Assembly (NCBI GenBank): GCA_028824685.1
Contig: JAPPCZ010000057.1
Location: 1-60,908, forward strand
Direction of reading: 5' to 3'
Length of the DNA: 60,908 nt
Origin: Candidatus Poribacteria bacterium
GTDB lineage: Bacteria; Poribacteria; WGA-4E; WGA-3G
Positions 43,004 through 51,408 of the stretch are shown one piece after another; within the stretch, counting starts at the first letter, position 1, and each line of letters opens with the position of its first letter. The notes under the pieces were generated by a model. The model was given only the letters and a program-made list of their open reading frames with translations, did not search any database and was not told the DNA's origin. A program made the translations under genes and the position numbers.

Positions 43004-43477
43004 GTGGTCATCCGTTTTAAAAAAGGTAAAAATCAACATAAACACAAACCCGACACACTTACCTGCATTCGAGACGATGGGAGTGTCACTTGGACATATA
43101 TTCATCGTGGATTTGTGCAACACGATTTCGCGCACTATGTTGTTGAAACTACGCTGGGTTTTCAAAATGCGTTCTTCGGACTTGTTGCGAAAGGTTACGG
43201 CATCCCTGATTTTAGTCTGCCTACATCAGAACGCCCCTTCAAAATTCCCAAAGAAGCAATGGTAGCAGAACCTATCGTAGCCTTGTTACAGGCAGAATTA
43301 TGGGAAAGTTTCCCGAATCCGTTGCTTCAACCTGATAGCCGAGAACTTCCTGCCAATGTCACTCCTGTGCAGATTGAGATAATGCGACAGCATCTGCGAA
43401 AATTGTTGCAGCAATGGGACAATTTGGTACCTGGTGATTCAATGGATTTGCAGTTTGACACGTTAGGAGAAAAATAG
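43004..43477 (+). CDS. Uncharacterised protein with HDxxH motif
   Basis: A 157-residue protein that starts at GTG 43004, 5 nt after the antitoxin-like gene, and ends 1 nt before the gmhA-like ATG, so the three genes are probably one transcript. The basic N terminus (KKGKNQHKHKP) precedes a beta-hairpin-like part (TLTCIRDDGSVTWTYIHRGFV). A conserved-looking QHDFAHYVVETTLGFQNAFFGLVAKG follows, where H-D-x-x-H plus a Glu could bind a metal ion. The C-terminal third is helical (VQIEIMRQHLRKLLQQWDNL). I do not recognise a characterised family. Confidence 0.65.
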   Translation: MVIRFKKGKNQHKHKPDTLTCIRDDGSVTWTYIHRGFVQHDFAHYVVETTLGFQNAFFGLVAKGYGIPDFSLPTSERPFKIPKEAMVAEPIVALLQAELWESFPNPLLQPDSRELPANVTPVQIEIMRQHLRKLLQQWDNLVPGDSMDLQFDTLGEK

Positions 43478-43478
43478 A

Positions 43479-44066
43479 ATGGACTTCTCGCATAGTATTC
43501 GTAGTGCGTTGTCAGATGCACAGGACGCACTCAATCAATTTATCCAAAACCCCGATAATATCAAAGTTATCGCTGAGACGGCCTCCTTGATGCAACACGT
43601 TTTTGAACAGGAAGGCAGAATATTTGCTTGTGGAAATGGTGGGAGTTTGTGTGATGCCATCCACTTTGCAGAAGAGTGTACAGGAAAGTTTCGTGATAAT
43701 CGGAAACCGCTTCCTGTCATTGCGCTAAGTGATGCAGGACATATTACCTGCACTGCAAACGATTTTGGATTTGCGGAAGTATTCGCGCGCCCCCTGTTAG
43801 CGTTAGGTCATCCTGGCGATCTGTTAGTTGCCCTCTCAACGAGCGGGAATTCCGATAATGTTGTTCGTGCGGCGAAAGCAGCAAAATCAAGGCAGATGTA
43901 CGTGTTTGGATTGATTGGTAGAGATGGTGGACAGCTTAAAAACTACTGTGATAGTTACCTAATTGCACCGGGTAGGACAGCGGATCGAATTCAGGAAATC
44001 CATATTATGGTTTTACATATCCTAATAGAACAAGTGGAACGTTTGATGTTTCCTGAGAACTATTGA
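43479..44066 (+). CDS. gmhA: SIS-domain sugar-phosphate isomerase, GmhA-like
   Basis: A 195-residue SIS-domain protein of phosphoheptose isomerase type, which converts D-sedoheptulose 7-phosphate to D-glycero-D-manno-heptose 7-phosphate for ADP-heptose and lipopolysaccharide synthesis. Landmarks are FACGNGGSLCDAIHFAEECTGKF, LVALSTSGNSDNVVRAAKAA and a C-terminal helix with IQEIHIMVLHILIEQVE carrying the His expected at the zinc/active site (EIHIMVLH). The second-half pattern TCTANDFGFAEVFARPLLAL also fits GmhA. Other heptose genes are not in the window. Adjacent on one transcript to the uncharacterised HDxxH gene. Confidence 0.9.
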   Translation: MDFSHSIRSALSDAQDALNQFIQNPDNIKVIAETASLMQHVFEQEGRIFACGNGGSLCDAIHFAEECTGKFRDNRKPLPVIALSDAGHITCTANDFGFAEVFARPLLALGHPGDLLVALSTSGNSDNVVRAAKAAKSRQMYVFGLIGRDGGQLKNYCDSYLIAPGRTADRIQEIHIMVLHILIEQVERLMFPENY

Positions 44067-44091
44067 CAAAAATCTCGTATTTTGATACTAT
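44063..44091 (+). promoter_or_regulatory. Sigma-70-type promoter for the symporter pair
   Basis: A perfect -35 TTGACA (44063-44068), a 17-bp spacer and TACTAT (44086-44091). The -35 overlaps the stop region of gmhA. The leader would be about 50 nt, ending in CGGAGGA before the GTG at 44150. Confidence 0.75.
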
Positions 44092-44149
44092 TGAGTATGC
44101 TCCTACTGTTTCCATTCCAAAAGTTTCCATGTTAATCGGAGGACAGTTT

Positions 44150-44428
44150 GTGAAACCATCAGAGAATAAAAAACTGTATTGGCGGAAAAATCTACAATAT
44201 CTTGGTATCCTACTCGGAATCTGGTTTGTCACATCTTTTCTCTGCTCAATTGTATTTGTCGAACAACTTGATAAAATTCGGTTCGGAGGGTTTCGCCTCG
44301 GTTTCTATTTCGCACAACAAGCATCTATATGGATTTTTGTTGTGCTAATTTTTGTCTATGCTTGGTTGATGAACCGTTTAGATAAAAAATACCAAACTGA
44401 TGAAGAAAACGCGGAGGATTCGGAATAA
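44150..44428 (+). CDS. DUF4212 small subunit of a sodium/substrate symporter
   Basis: A 92-residue protein with two transmembrane helices (about 18-38 and 55-78), matching the DUF4212 family. The pattern is YWRKNLQYLGILLGIWFVTSF, then FGGFRLGFYFAQQASIWIFVVLIFVYAWLMNRLD. Proteins of this family are encoded directly before a sodium:solute symporter (VC_2705 subfamily) and form its small subunit; that gene follows after 2 nt. Start chosen as GTG 44150 with CGGAGGA 6 nt upstream. The longer frame begins with the -35 box of the promoter and cannot be the start. Confidence 0.9.
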   Translation: MKPSENKKLYWRKNLQYLGILLGIWFVTSFLCSIVFVEQLDKIRFGGFRLGFYFAQQASIWIFVVLIFVYAWLMNRLDKKYQTDEENAEDSE

Positions 44429-44430
44429 GT

Positions 44431-46122
44431 ATGAGCGTACAAGCTTGGACCTTCGTGATGGTGGGTCTCTCCTTTGCATTGTATATCGGTGTAGCGATTT
44501 GGTCCAAGGCGCGTTCAACTGGGGATTTCTACGTCGCTGGTAGCAATGTGCATCCGGTTGTGAATGGCATGGCAACTGCAGCGGACTGGATGAGTGCCGC
44601 GTCTTTCATCTCAATGGCAGGGATGATAGCTTTCCTGGGACGCGACGGTTCCGTCTATCTTCTCGGATGGACAGGCGGGTATGTCCTGCTTGCACTATTA
44701 TTAGCCCCCTACCTTCGTAAATTCGGCAAATATACCGTTCCTGATTTTGTTGGGGATCGCTATTATTCACAGTTGGCACGGATAGTTGCTGTTGTTTGTG
44801 CTGTTTTTGTTTCCTTTACCTATGTTGCTGGACAGATGCAAGGTGTCGGTATCGCCTTTTCCCGATTTTTAAATGTTGACATTACTTATGGTGTGCTTGT
44901 CGGGATGGGAATTGTTTTCTTTTATGCTGTACTTGGCGGTATGAAAGGCATTACCTATACGCAGGTCGCACAATACTGCGTCCTCATTTTTGCATTCCTT
45001 GTACCTGCTATATTCATCTCTATCCTTGTTACAGGTAATCCAATTCCTCAGTTGGGGTTGGGTGCAGCAGATGATTCAGGGGTATACCTCTTAGACCGCC
45101 TCAATGGACTACACGAAGCACTCGGTTTTGATAAATACACTGATGGAAGCAAATCAAAAATTGATGTGTTTTTTATCACTGCTGCACTGATGTTAGGTAC
45201 AGCAGGACTTCCTCACGTAATTATACGGTTTTATACAGTACGTAAAGCTTCTGAAGCACGAGCCTCTGCCGGATGGGCACTACTGTTTATCGCGCTTCTC
45301 TATACTACTGCACCAGCAGTTGCCATTTTTGCGAAAACAAATTTGCTTAAAACTGTGACTTATGAGCAGGATGGTGAATTACAAGATATCAGATATGAAG
45401 ACGTTCCTGAGTGGTTTACAAATTGGGAAAAGACCGGACTCATAAAATTTGATGATTTAAACAACGATGGAACAATACAGTACCGTGGTCCAAAATCTGA
45501 CGTGCCAAATGAGTTGAAGATCAGCAACGACATAATGGTGTTAGCTAACCCTGAAATTGCCCAACTTCCCAATTGGGTTACAGGATTAGTTGTGGCAGGC
45601 GGTTTAGCAGCAGCACTGTCTACTGCTGCAGGCTTATTGTTGGTTATTTCAACGGCTATTGCCCATGATTTACTCAAAGGTTGCATTGTACGTGATTTAT
45701 CCGAAAAACAGGAATTAATGGCTGCGCGAATCGCTGCTGGTTTTGCTGTCTGTGTTGCTGGATATTTTGGTATCAATCCTCCTGGATTTGTTGCACAGGT
45801 CGTTGCATTTGCTTTTGGACTCGCGGCAAGTTCATTCTTCCCCGCAATCGTCATGGGAATTTTCTCTAAGCGAATGAACAAAGCTGGGGCAGTTGCAGGA
45901 ATGATTGTCGGTTTTACCTTCACAGCAGCATATATCATATTCTTTAAATTTATCAAACCCGACCTTAACACATCTGAGTACTGGCTGTGGGGCATATCAC
46001 CGGAAGGTATCGGCACTCTTGGTATGGCGTTAAATTTTATTGTCTCTATTGTCGTATCTATTTTCACACCACCGCCACCTGAAGAAGTGCAAGTGTTGGT
46101 AGAAGAAATTCGAGTTCCATAA
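44431..46122 (+). CDS. Sodium:solute symporter (VC_2705/ActP-like subfamily)
   Basis: A 563-residue member of the SSS family with about 13 membrane helices. GSNVHPVVNGMATAADWMSAASFISMAG is the typical first substrate/sodium region, followed by GWTGGYVLL, YVAGQMQGVGIAFSRFL, GLPHVIIRFYTVRKASEARASAGWALLF and GGLAAALSTAAGLLLVISTAIAHDLLK. The subfamily transports short-chain organic acids such as acetate or lactate. A soluble insertion of about 75 residues (about 305-380, with IRYEDVPEWFTNWEKTGLIKFDDL) occurs between two helices. It forms a two-gene operon with the DUF4212 gene. A neighbouring GlcD-type oxidase and 2-hydroxyacid dehydrogenase make a hydroxy acid a conceivable substrate. Confidence 0.92.
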   Translation: MSVQAWTFVMVGLSFALYIGVAIWSKARSTGDFYVAGSNVHPVVNGMATAADWMSAASFISMAGMIAFLGRDGSVYLLGWTGGYVLLALLLAPYLRKFGKYTVPDFVGDRYYSQLARIVAVVCAVFVSFTYVAGQMQGVGIAFSRFLNVDITYGVLVGMGIVFFYAVLGGMKGITYTQVAQYCVLIFAFLVPAIFISILVTGNPIPQLGLGAADDSGVYLLDRLNGLHEALGFDKYTDGSKSKIDVFFITAALMLGTAGLPHVIIRFYTVRKASEARASAGWALLFIALLYTTAPAVAIFAKTNLLKTVTYEQDGELQDIRYEDVPEWFTNWEKTGLIKFDDLNNDGTIQYRGPKSDVPNELKISNDIMVLANPEIAQLPNWVTGLVVAGGLAAALSTAAGLLLVISTAIAHDLLKGCIVRDLSEKQELMAARIAAGFAVCVAGYFGINPPGFVAQVVAFAFGLAASSFFPAIVMGIFSKRMNKAGAVAGMIVGFTFTAAYIIFFKFIKPDLNTSEYWLWGISPEGIGTLGMALNFIVSIVVSIFTPPPPEEVQVLVEEIRVP

Positions 46123-46136
46123 AAAGGAGGTTTCCG

Positions 46137-47822
46137 ATGGAGTCCCAAGTTTTAGGACAAAAACACAATTCGTTTTCACAACTTTGGATAAACTTATATA
46201 AACTAATTATTACCATCTTCTTAATAACTAGTATCCCAGTTTTCGCTCAGGCAGCGAAGGTAACTGACTTTATTCCAAAGGAAAGCGTCGTTTATATACA
46301 ATTAAATGATATTGATGAAATTTACAACGAAATTCAGGTTTCGGAAGATTGGGAGCAAACACTTGATCAAGTTTTGGACGAATCAGATTTACAAGAAATA
46401 CAACAAGGAATGTTGGCAGCAGAAGCGATTATCGGAACAGATCTATTTGGTATAATTGACACTGTGGGATATCAAACAGGTTTTGCGATGTGGGATGTGG
46501 GGATAAATAGTATTCGGGGCGGCATTGTTATACATTCGGGTGGAAACCTTGCTGATCTGCAACGGTTAACCAAAATCTTGACCGGTGCTATGGGATTGTC
46601 TGGGGGAACATTAAAGCCTAATGCAGGAGAACATAGGAAAGTTAAATACGATACACTCCAAATGCAAGATGTCCTGTTTAATTATGGATTTGTAGGTGAT
46701 TTTCTTGTCGTCGGTATTGGTGAAAACAGTTTTGAGAAATTGATTGATACCTACCGAAAAAAATCCTTATCTATTGAAAAAAACGAATCGTATTCAAGAG
46801 TCTCCAAAAAATATGAGATGGGACAAGTAACAGGGTTCATCAATGTGTCAGGTTTATTACCGCTGCTGCAAGACTTATCAGATATTGAACGAACACAACT
46901 GCAAACTTTTAAAACTGTTTTTGCTCAACTCAATCTATTGGAAGTTGCACCACTTTTTCAATTCTATACAGAATTTGATTCGACCCTCCCGGAAAGCAGA
47001 ATTGGTCCCTTTCTAAAAGAAGGCGACGAACTGGAAATACTTAAGAGTTTGTCAGGAAAAGAAGACCTGTTTATTGCTATTGCTCCAACGATTTTAGAAA
47101 CTGTCTGGGAATTGGTCCATACCGAAATTGAAAATACAGAAACGGATGACGTTTATGCATTCATCACCCTTCTGGAAGGCATCTTAAATCTCGATTTTGA
47201 AGACGATGTTATTGCTGGTTTGACCGGAGAACTTGCCTTGTCTGTTGATGACTTAACGCTGTTTGAACCGGATGATTTGGAAAGTCTTGATATTAACGAT
47301 GAAACGTTCCAGATTGATGCGGGAAACGTATATACACACGGGAGTTTAATTTTCATTCCCAAAAACCCCGGCAAATGGGATCAGATAGGTAACAGTCTTT
47401 CTAATCTGCAGAATACTTCTGTTTCTAAAACAGATTATAAAGGTGCTACGGTGTCTGAGTTTGGATCGAATATCTACTATGCCGAAAGGGATGGACTCTC
47501 TCTTTTAAGTTTTTCTGAAGAGCAGATGCACTCAATCGTTGACACGCTTCAAGAGAAGAAGAAACCATCCTACTTAAAACGGCTGCCAAAAACACCTCTT
47601 GTAGTACTAAAACTTAATATTATGAATTTATTAGAATCAATTGAAGGTGTAGGACCGATAGAAGATGACAATCTAAAACCTGATGAAATCTCTCCGCTTC
47701 TTGCTTGGATTACAGTGAAGGAAAATGCAGCTATATTTGAAGTGTCGGTCTCTGACAAAGATTCACCACTTGAGGTAATGGCAAAACTTGCACCGTTTGT
47801 TATTTCTAACTTGGATTTTTAG
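46137..47822 (+). CDS. Exported protein, DUF3352-like
   Basis: A 561-residue protein with an N-terminal membrane/signal segment (about 22-38, LIITIFLITSIPVFAQAA). The beginning of the mature part (VTDFIPKESVVYIQLNDIDEIYNEIQVSEDWEQ) and the repeated pattern GLTGELALSVDD...FIPKNPGKWDQIGNSL...YYAERDGLSLLSFSEEQM resemble DUF3352 proteins, exported proteins of unknown function whose two halves echo each other. AAAAAGGAGG precedes ATG. It follows the symporter by 14 nt and the small membrane protein follows 14 nt downstream. Function unknown. Confidence 0.75.
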   Translation: MESQVLGQKHNSFSQLWINLYKLIITIFLITSIPVFAQAAKVTDFIPKESVVYIQLNDIDEIYNEIQVSEDWEQTLDQVLDESDLQEIQQGMLAAEAIIGTDLFGIIDTVGYQTGFAMWDVGINSIRGGIVIHSGGNLADLQRLTKILTGAMGLSGGTLKPNAGEHRKVKYDTLQMQDVLFNYGFVGDFLVVGIGENSFEKLIDTYRKKSLSIEKNESYSRVSKKYEMGQVTGFINVSGLLPLLQDLSDIERTQLQTFKTVFAQLNLLEVAPLFQFYTEFDSTLPESRIGPFLKEGDELEILKSLSGKEDLFIAIAPTILETVWELVHTEIENTETDDVYAFITLLEGILNLDFEDDVIAGLTGELALSVDDLTLFEPDDLESLDINDETFQIDAGNVYTHGSLIFIPKNPGKWDQIGNSLSNLQNTSVSKTDYKGATVSEFGSNIYYAERDGLSLLSFSEEQMHSIVDTLQEKKKPSYLKRLPKTPLVVLKLNIMNLLESIEGVGPIEDDNLKPDEISPLLAWITVKENAAIFEVSVSDKDSPLEVMAKLAPFVISNLDF

Positions 47823-47836
47823 AAGAATCTAAAATA

Positions 47837-48109
47837 ATGTCTGAATGGATTAGCACCATCAATCAAAAAACAAAATGGATGAAGTGGCCTTGTGTTATTT
47901 TTTGCTTGCTAATAGGAATATATAATATTATTGATGGTTTTATATTGTTACAAGATATTCAAGGAGACCGATCAGGCATACTACTCATTATCTCTGGCTC
48001 GTTTTTTCTCTTAAGTGGTGTTTTTCAATTTTTACCGCGTTATCTTACTGCTAATATTGTAGGTGCTCTCTCAGCAGTTGTTGGGTTGATTATATTTTTC
48101 ACCGCTTAA
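47837..48109 (+). CDS. Small membrane protein, function unknown
   Basis: A 90-residue protein with three hydrophobic helices: about 16-35 (WPCVIFCLLIGIYNIIDGFI), 44-62 (GILLIISGSFFLLSGVFQFL) and 68-88. It has no clear ribosome-binding site; the AGAAGAATC upstream is weak. Its close spacing with the previous gene suggests co-transcription. Confidence 0.55.
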   Translation: MSEWISTINQKTKWMKWPCVIFCLLIGIYNIIDGFILLQDIQGDRSGILLIISGSFFLLSGVFQFLPRYLTANIVGALSAVVGLIIFFTA

Positions 48110-48212
48110 TTTTGTTATTAAATAAAATCGTGTTTAGTGTGTTTGTAGATTTTAGAAATGAGTCTGTCTTTCCGATTAAGTGAAAAGCACGGAATTATAG
48201 AGGAAATAAAAA

Positions 48213-49025
48213 ATGATAGATGTCTGTTTTTTTGCTGATGAAGTTTCCAGAGAAGATTTTGAGGAGGCTATCAAACTCGGTGTTGAAGCGGGTGCCACTA
48301 CTGTGGAAGTGCGCGGTGGTGTTTGGGGCAAACACGTAACCGAAATTGACGATGACGATGTCAAACGTGCACAAGATGTGCTAACTTCTTACGATGTCCG
48401 CGTCGCGAGTGTCGGATCACCTTTTGGCAAATGCGCAATTGATAATCCGCAAGAGTATGAACGCCACCTGCGGCACTTTGACCGGATGGTTGAACTTGCA
48501 CACGCCTTTGAAACACAGATTATTAGAGGGTTTGCTTTTTGGAATCCCAATCGGAGACTTAAAGAATCGTCGCGTCCAGATATAAACGACTATTTGGATC
48601 AGATTGTTGAAAAACTTTCACCCGTAGTGCCGATTGCTGAAAGTGCAAACGTTATTCTCGCTTTTGAAAACGAAGATGCTACACTCGCTGGCACTTGTGA
48701 AGAGACGCGAACTGTTATTGATGCGTTGGGCAATAGTCCTGCACTCGCTTCATGTTGGGATGTCAATAACGGTTTACACTGCGGAGAAAATCCATTACCT
48801 GAGGGATATTCGCATATTAAGGGACTCGTGCGGCATGTGCATGTAAAACCGAATCGTGAGAAAAATCTGGATCCAATTAGAGACACAGATTTGCGCTATG
48901 AACAATTGTTGCAAACATTAATTGATGACGGATTTAAAGGGGCTGCGAGCATTGAACACTGGGGAAACCCAGAACAGATGTTAGACGGTATCCGCCAACT
49001 TCGTGCTGTTGTTGATGCAATGTAA
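48213..49025 (+). CDS. Sugar phosphate isomerase/epimerase (xylose isomerase-like TIM barrel)
   Basis: A 270-residue TIM-barrel protein of the AP endonuclease 2/xylose isomerase-like class. Metal ligands typical of the family are readable: Glu in ILAFENED (strand 5), Asp in ASCWDVNNGLHCGENP (strand 6), His pair in VRHVHVKP and a Glu in ASIEHWG (strand 8). These enzymes isomerise or epimerise sugars, inosose or hydroxypyruvate. AGAGGAAATA precedes the ATG. It begins a plus-strand run with a SGNH hydrolase and Gfo oxidoreductases, a typical set for sugar or polyol catabolism. Confidence 0.9.
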   Translation: MIDVCFFADEVSREDFEEAIKLGVEAGATTVEVRGGVWGKHVTEIDDDDVKRAQDVLTSYDVRVASVGSPFGKCAIDNPQEYERHLRHFDRMVELAHAFETQIIRGFAFWNPNRRLKESSRPDINDYLDQIVEKLSPVVPIAESANVILAFENEDATLAGTCEETRTVIDALGNSPALASCWDVNNGLHCGENPLPEGYSHIKGLVRHVHVKPNREKNLDPIRDTDLRYEQLLQTLIDDGFKGAASIEHWGNPEQMLDGIRQLRAVVDAM

Positions 49026-49055
49026 TTCACACTAAAACTGAGGAGAAATATTATA

Positions 49056-50045
49056 ATGCAGTTGAAACCTGACACTCCGAATTTGAATTGGCAAGGAGTT
49101 GTATCCCTTGAAAAAACAGATACATCTATTATGCCATGGCGTACACCTCACGAGATGCACGTGCTGTTTCCAGAACCGTTATTAGAACGTTCAGCAATGC
49201 CGGCGGGGGTTCGTATCAGTTTTCGGAGCAATACCACGCGCATTTCAGGCAGTATTGTTGAACAACGCGAATCCGGTATGCTTGATCTCTGTTGTGATGG
49301 AGAGTTCATTGCATCGTTTGATTTAAAGGGAAAAAACAGTTTCGTCTTTGAAAACTTGTCAGATCAGGATAAATTAATTGAACTCTGGCTACCACAATTC
49401 GGTCGATTTCAACTTCGCAATTTAGACATAGAAGATGGTGCAACATTAGAACCGTTCATTGACAAACGTCCCCGATGGGTTACTTATGGAAGTTCTATCA
49501 CCCAATGTCGTTCTGCAGCATCACCGACACAGACATGGCCAGGTATTGCCGCTCGTGATCGGAATTTTAACTTAACGTGTCTCGGTTACGGTGGACAGTG
49601 TCACCTTGATGCAATGGTGGCACGAATGATTCGCGATCTACCTGCAAACTATATCTCCATGTGTCTCGGCATTAATATCCAAGGCGGATCCAGTTTAGGA
49701 CCTCGTGCGTTCCGTCCAGCGATTATTGGTGCAGTTCAGATAATACGTGAGAAACACACAGAAATACCTATCGTCCTAATGTCACCAATTTATTGTCCAA
49801 ACAGAGAGGAAAATCCAAACGCTGTCGGTTTCAATCTGCAGAAAATGCGTGAAGAGGTACAGGCAGCTGCTGATGCACTTAAGTCTTATGGAGACGAAAA
49901 TATACATTACGTCAGCGGTTTAGACGTATTTGGTTCAGATTTTGTGGATTTACTTCCTGATAATCTGCATCCCGATGCAGAAGGTTACCGGGTGATGGGA
50001 AAGAATTTTGTAACTGAGGTTGCTAACAAATTTTTCGTTGAATAG
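49056..50045 (+). CDS. SGNH/GDSL hydrolase with N-terminal beta domain
   Basis: A 329-residue protein. The N-terminal 130 residues form a beta-rich domain (VSLEKTDTSIMPWRTPHEMHVLF ... LWLPQFGRFQLRNLDI), as in carbohydrate esterase-like SGNH proteins. The catalytic domain has block I TYGSSITQ (nucleophile Ser), block II Gly in GYGGQCH, block III Asn in CLGINIQG and block V D-N-L-H in LLPDNLHPDAEGY. The family hydrolyses esters, often acetyl groups on sugars. AGGAGA is 9 nt before ATG. The gene follows the isomerase by 30 nt and precedes a Gfo gene by 51 nt, so a shared sugar-related pathway is likely. Confidence 0.9.
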   Translation: MQLKPDTPNLNWQGVVSLEKTDTSIMPWRTPHEMHVLFPEPLLERSAMPAGVRISFRSNTTRISGSIVEQRESGMLDLCCDGEFIASFDLKGKNSFVFENLSDQDKLIELWLPQFGRFQLRNLDIEDGATLEPFIDKRPRWVTYGSSITQCRSAASPTQTWPGIAARDRNFNLTCLGYGGQCHLDAMVARMIRDLPANYISMCLGINIQGGSSLGPRAFRPAIIGAVQIIREKHTEIPIVLMSPIYCPNREENPNAVGFNLQKMREEVQAAADALKSYGDENIHYVSGLDVFGSDFVDLLPDNLHPDAEGYRVMGKNFVTEVANKFFVE

Positions 50046-50096
50046 TCTTAATTCTATGAGTTCCATTCGAATTTATCAAGGACCGGGAGGATACCA

Positions 50097-51176
50097 ATGA
50101 AAACATATCGCGCCGCTGTTATCGGTTGCAGCCGAATGGGGGCATTTATTGACAACGAAGTTCCCGATTACGAAGCGATTAAGTTGCCTTATTCCCATGC
50201 TGCAGGCTTTTTTGCCGAAGAACGAACTGACCTTATTGCATGTGCTGATCTACGCCCGAAAATAATGGAGCATTTTGGAAATCGTTATAATGTCCCTAAA
50301 GCGAATCACTACACCGATTATCGTGAGATGCTTGAGAAAGAACAGCCGGATATTGTTAGTGTTGCAACACAACCTGAACATCGCGCGGAAATTGTCATTT
50401 ACGCTGCTGAACACGGTGTAAAAGCCATCTATGCAGAAAAAGCGATGGCGGCATCAATGGACGAAGCAGCTGCGATGGTTTCTTCGGTGGAGAAAAACAA
50501 TGTCGCCTTTAACCTCGGTACAAATCGCCGATGGCACACAGGTTTTGACAAGATGAAGGAAATCATTGACAGCGGTGAAATCGGCAAGCTGCGAACACTG
50601 ATTATCTATGGTAACGGTTCGCTTTTCAATAGTGCAAGCCATCATCTTGATCTGATTTTACGCCTGAATAGCGATGCACCTGCAAGTTGGGTTTCCGGTT
50701 ACCTTCCGCAAGGTGATTCAGTTTTTGATGGCGACGTACTGCAAGTAGATCCGGTTGGTGGTGGGACTATCCAATTTGAAAATGGTGTGACAGCACATGC
50801 GCTGTTGACACCGCGCAGCAGTGAATGGGAAGCAATTTGTGATGGTGGAACCGTTACATGCTGGAACAACGGTTGGCAGTGGCATCTCCGTAAACAACAA
50901 GATGTACCGGGATGGCGAGCGTGTAAAGTACCTGATACTTTTCCTGATTTTGAACGTACCAGTAGTACCGCTAACCTAATTAAAGATCTCGTTCACGCAT
51001 TAGATACAGGAGAACCGACACGAGGTGGGGTGCGATGCGCGTATGCCAGCACTGAACTGATTTTCGGTATCATTGAATCACATTTACATAACGGAGCAAG
51101 GATCGATCTTCCATTGAAAGATTCTAAAATTCGTTTACAAAGAAATCCATCTGCAAGACAACCACGGATTGAGTAA
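50097..51176 (+). CDS. Gfo/Idh/MocA family oxidoreductase, variant active-site motif
   Basis: A 359-residue oxidoreductase beginning YRAAVIGCSRMGAFIDNE, in which the usual GxGxxG reads GCSRMG. Where the family has EKP this protein has EKAMAASMDEA: the Lys is kept and Pro becomes Ala. NLGTNRRWHTGFDKMKEI and ASHHLDLILRLNSDAPA form the catalytic core with a candidate His. It is the closest relative in the window of the protein at 33698-34747. GGGAGG precedes the ATG. Probable cofactor NAD(P)H; substrate unknown. Confidence 0.88.
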   Translation: MKTYRAAVIGCSRMGAFIDNEVPDYEAIKLPYSHAAGFFAEERTDLIACADLRPKIMEHFGNRYNVPKANHYTDYREMLEKEQPDIVSVATQPEHRAEIVIYAAEHGVKAIYAEKAMAASMDEAAAMVSSVEKNNVAFNLGTNRRWHTGFDKMKEIIDSGEIGKLRTLIIYGNGSLFNSASHHLDLILRLNSDAPASWVSGYLPQGDSVFDGDVLQVDPVGGGTIQFENGVTAHALLTPRSSEWEAICDGGTVTCWNNGWQWHLRKQQDVPGWRACKVPDTFPDFERTSSTANLIKDLVHALDTGEPTRGGVRCAYASTELIFGIIESHLHNGARIDLPLKDSKIRLQRNPSARQPRIE

Positions 51177-51281
51177 CCACAATAATAGTGGAATTACTCT
51201 CCTTGGGTTGTTTTAAAACCTTTGTTGAAACTTCTAACTAAAGTATATAGTAAACTTTAGAATTAACAGGACATTTTGAGA

Positions 51282-51348
51282 CGTAGGAGGGAACTCCGAT
51301 TCCCGACTATCAGTGAGGTTCGTCGCGATTCGGAGATCACTCCTACAG
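51282..51348. repeat. Dispersed palindrome family A, complete copy
   Basis: CGTAGGAGGGAACTCCGATT and CCCGAC, a 15-nt spacer, then GTCGCGATTCGGAGATCACT and CCTACAG. It lies 60 nt upstream of the ATG of the discoidin gene and could be within its leader or act as a terminator for the upstream gene. It is preceded by TATAGTAAACTTTAGAATTA, the degenerate flank shared with other copies. Confidence 0.85.
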
Positions 51349-51408
51349 AAAATATGTATCTTTTTTTTAAAGTTGACTATATTTTCGTTACAAAAGGAGG
51401 AATTCCCG

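Noticed and set aside
51313..51408. N-terminal 32 codons of the longest frame of the discoidin gene
   Set aside because: They overlap a dispersed palindrome and precede the AAAGGAGG site and true signal peptide start at 51409.
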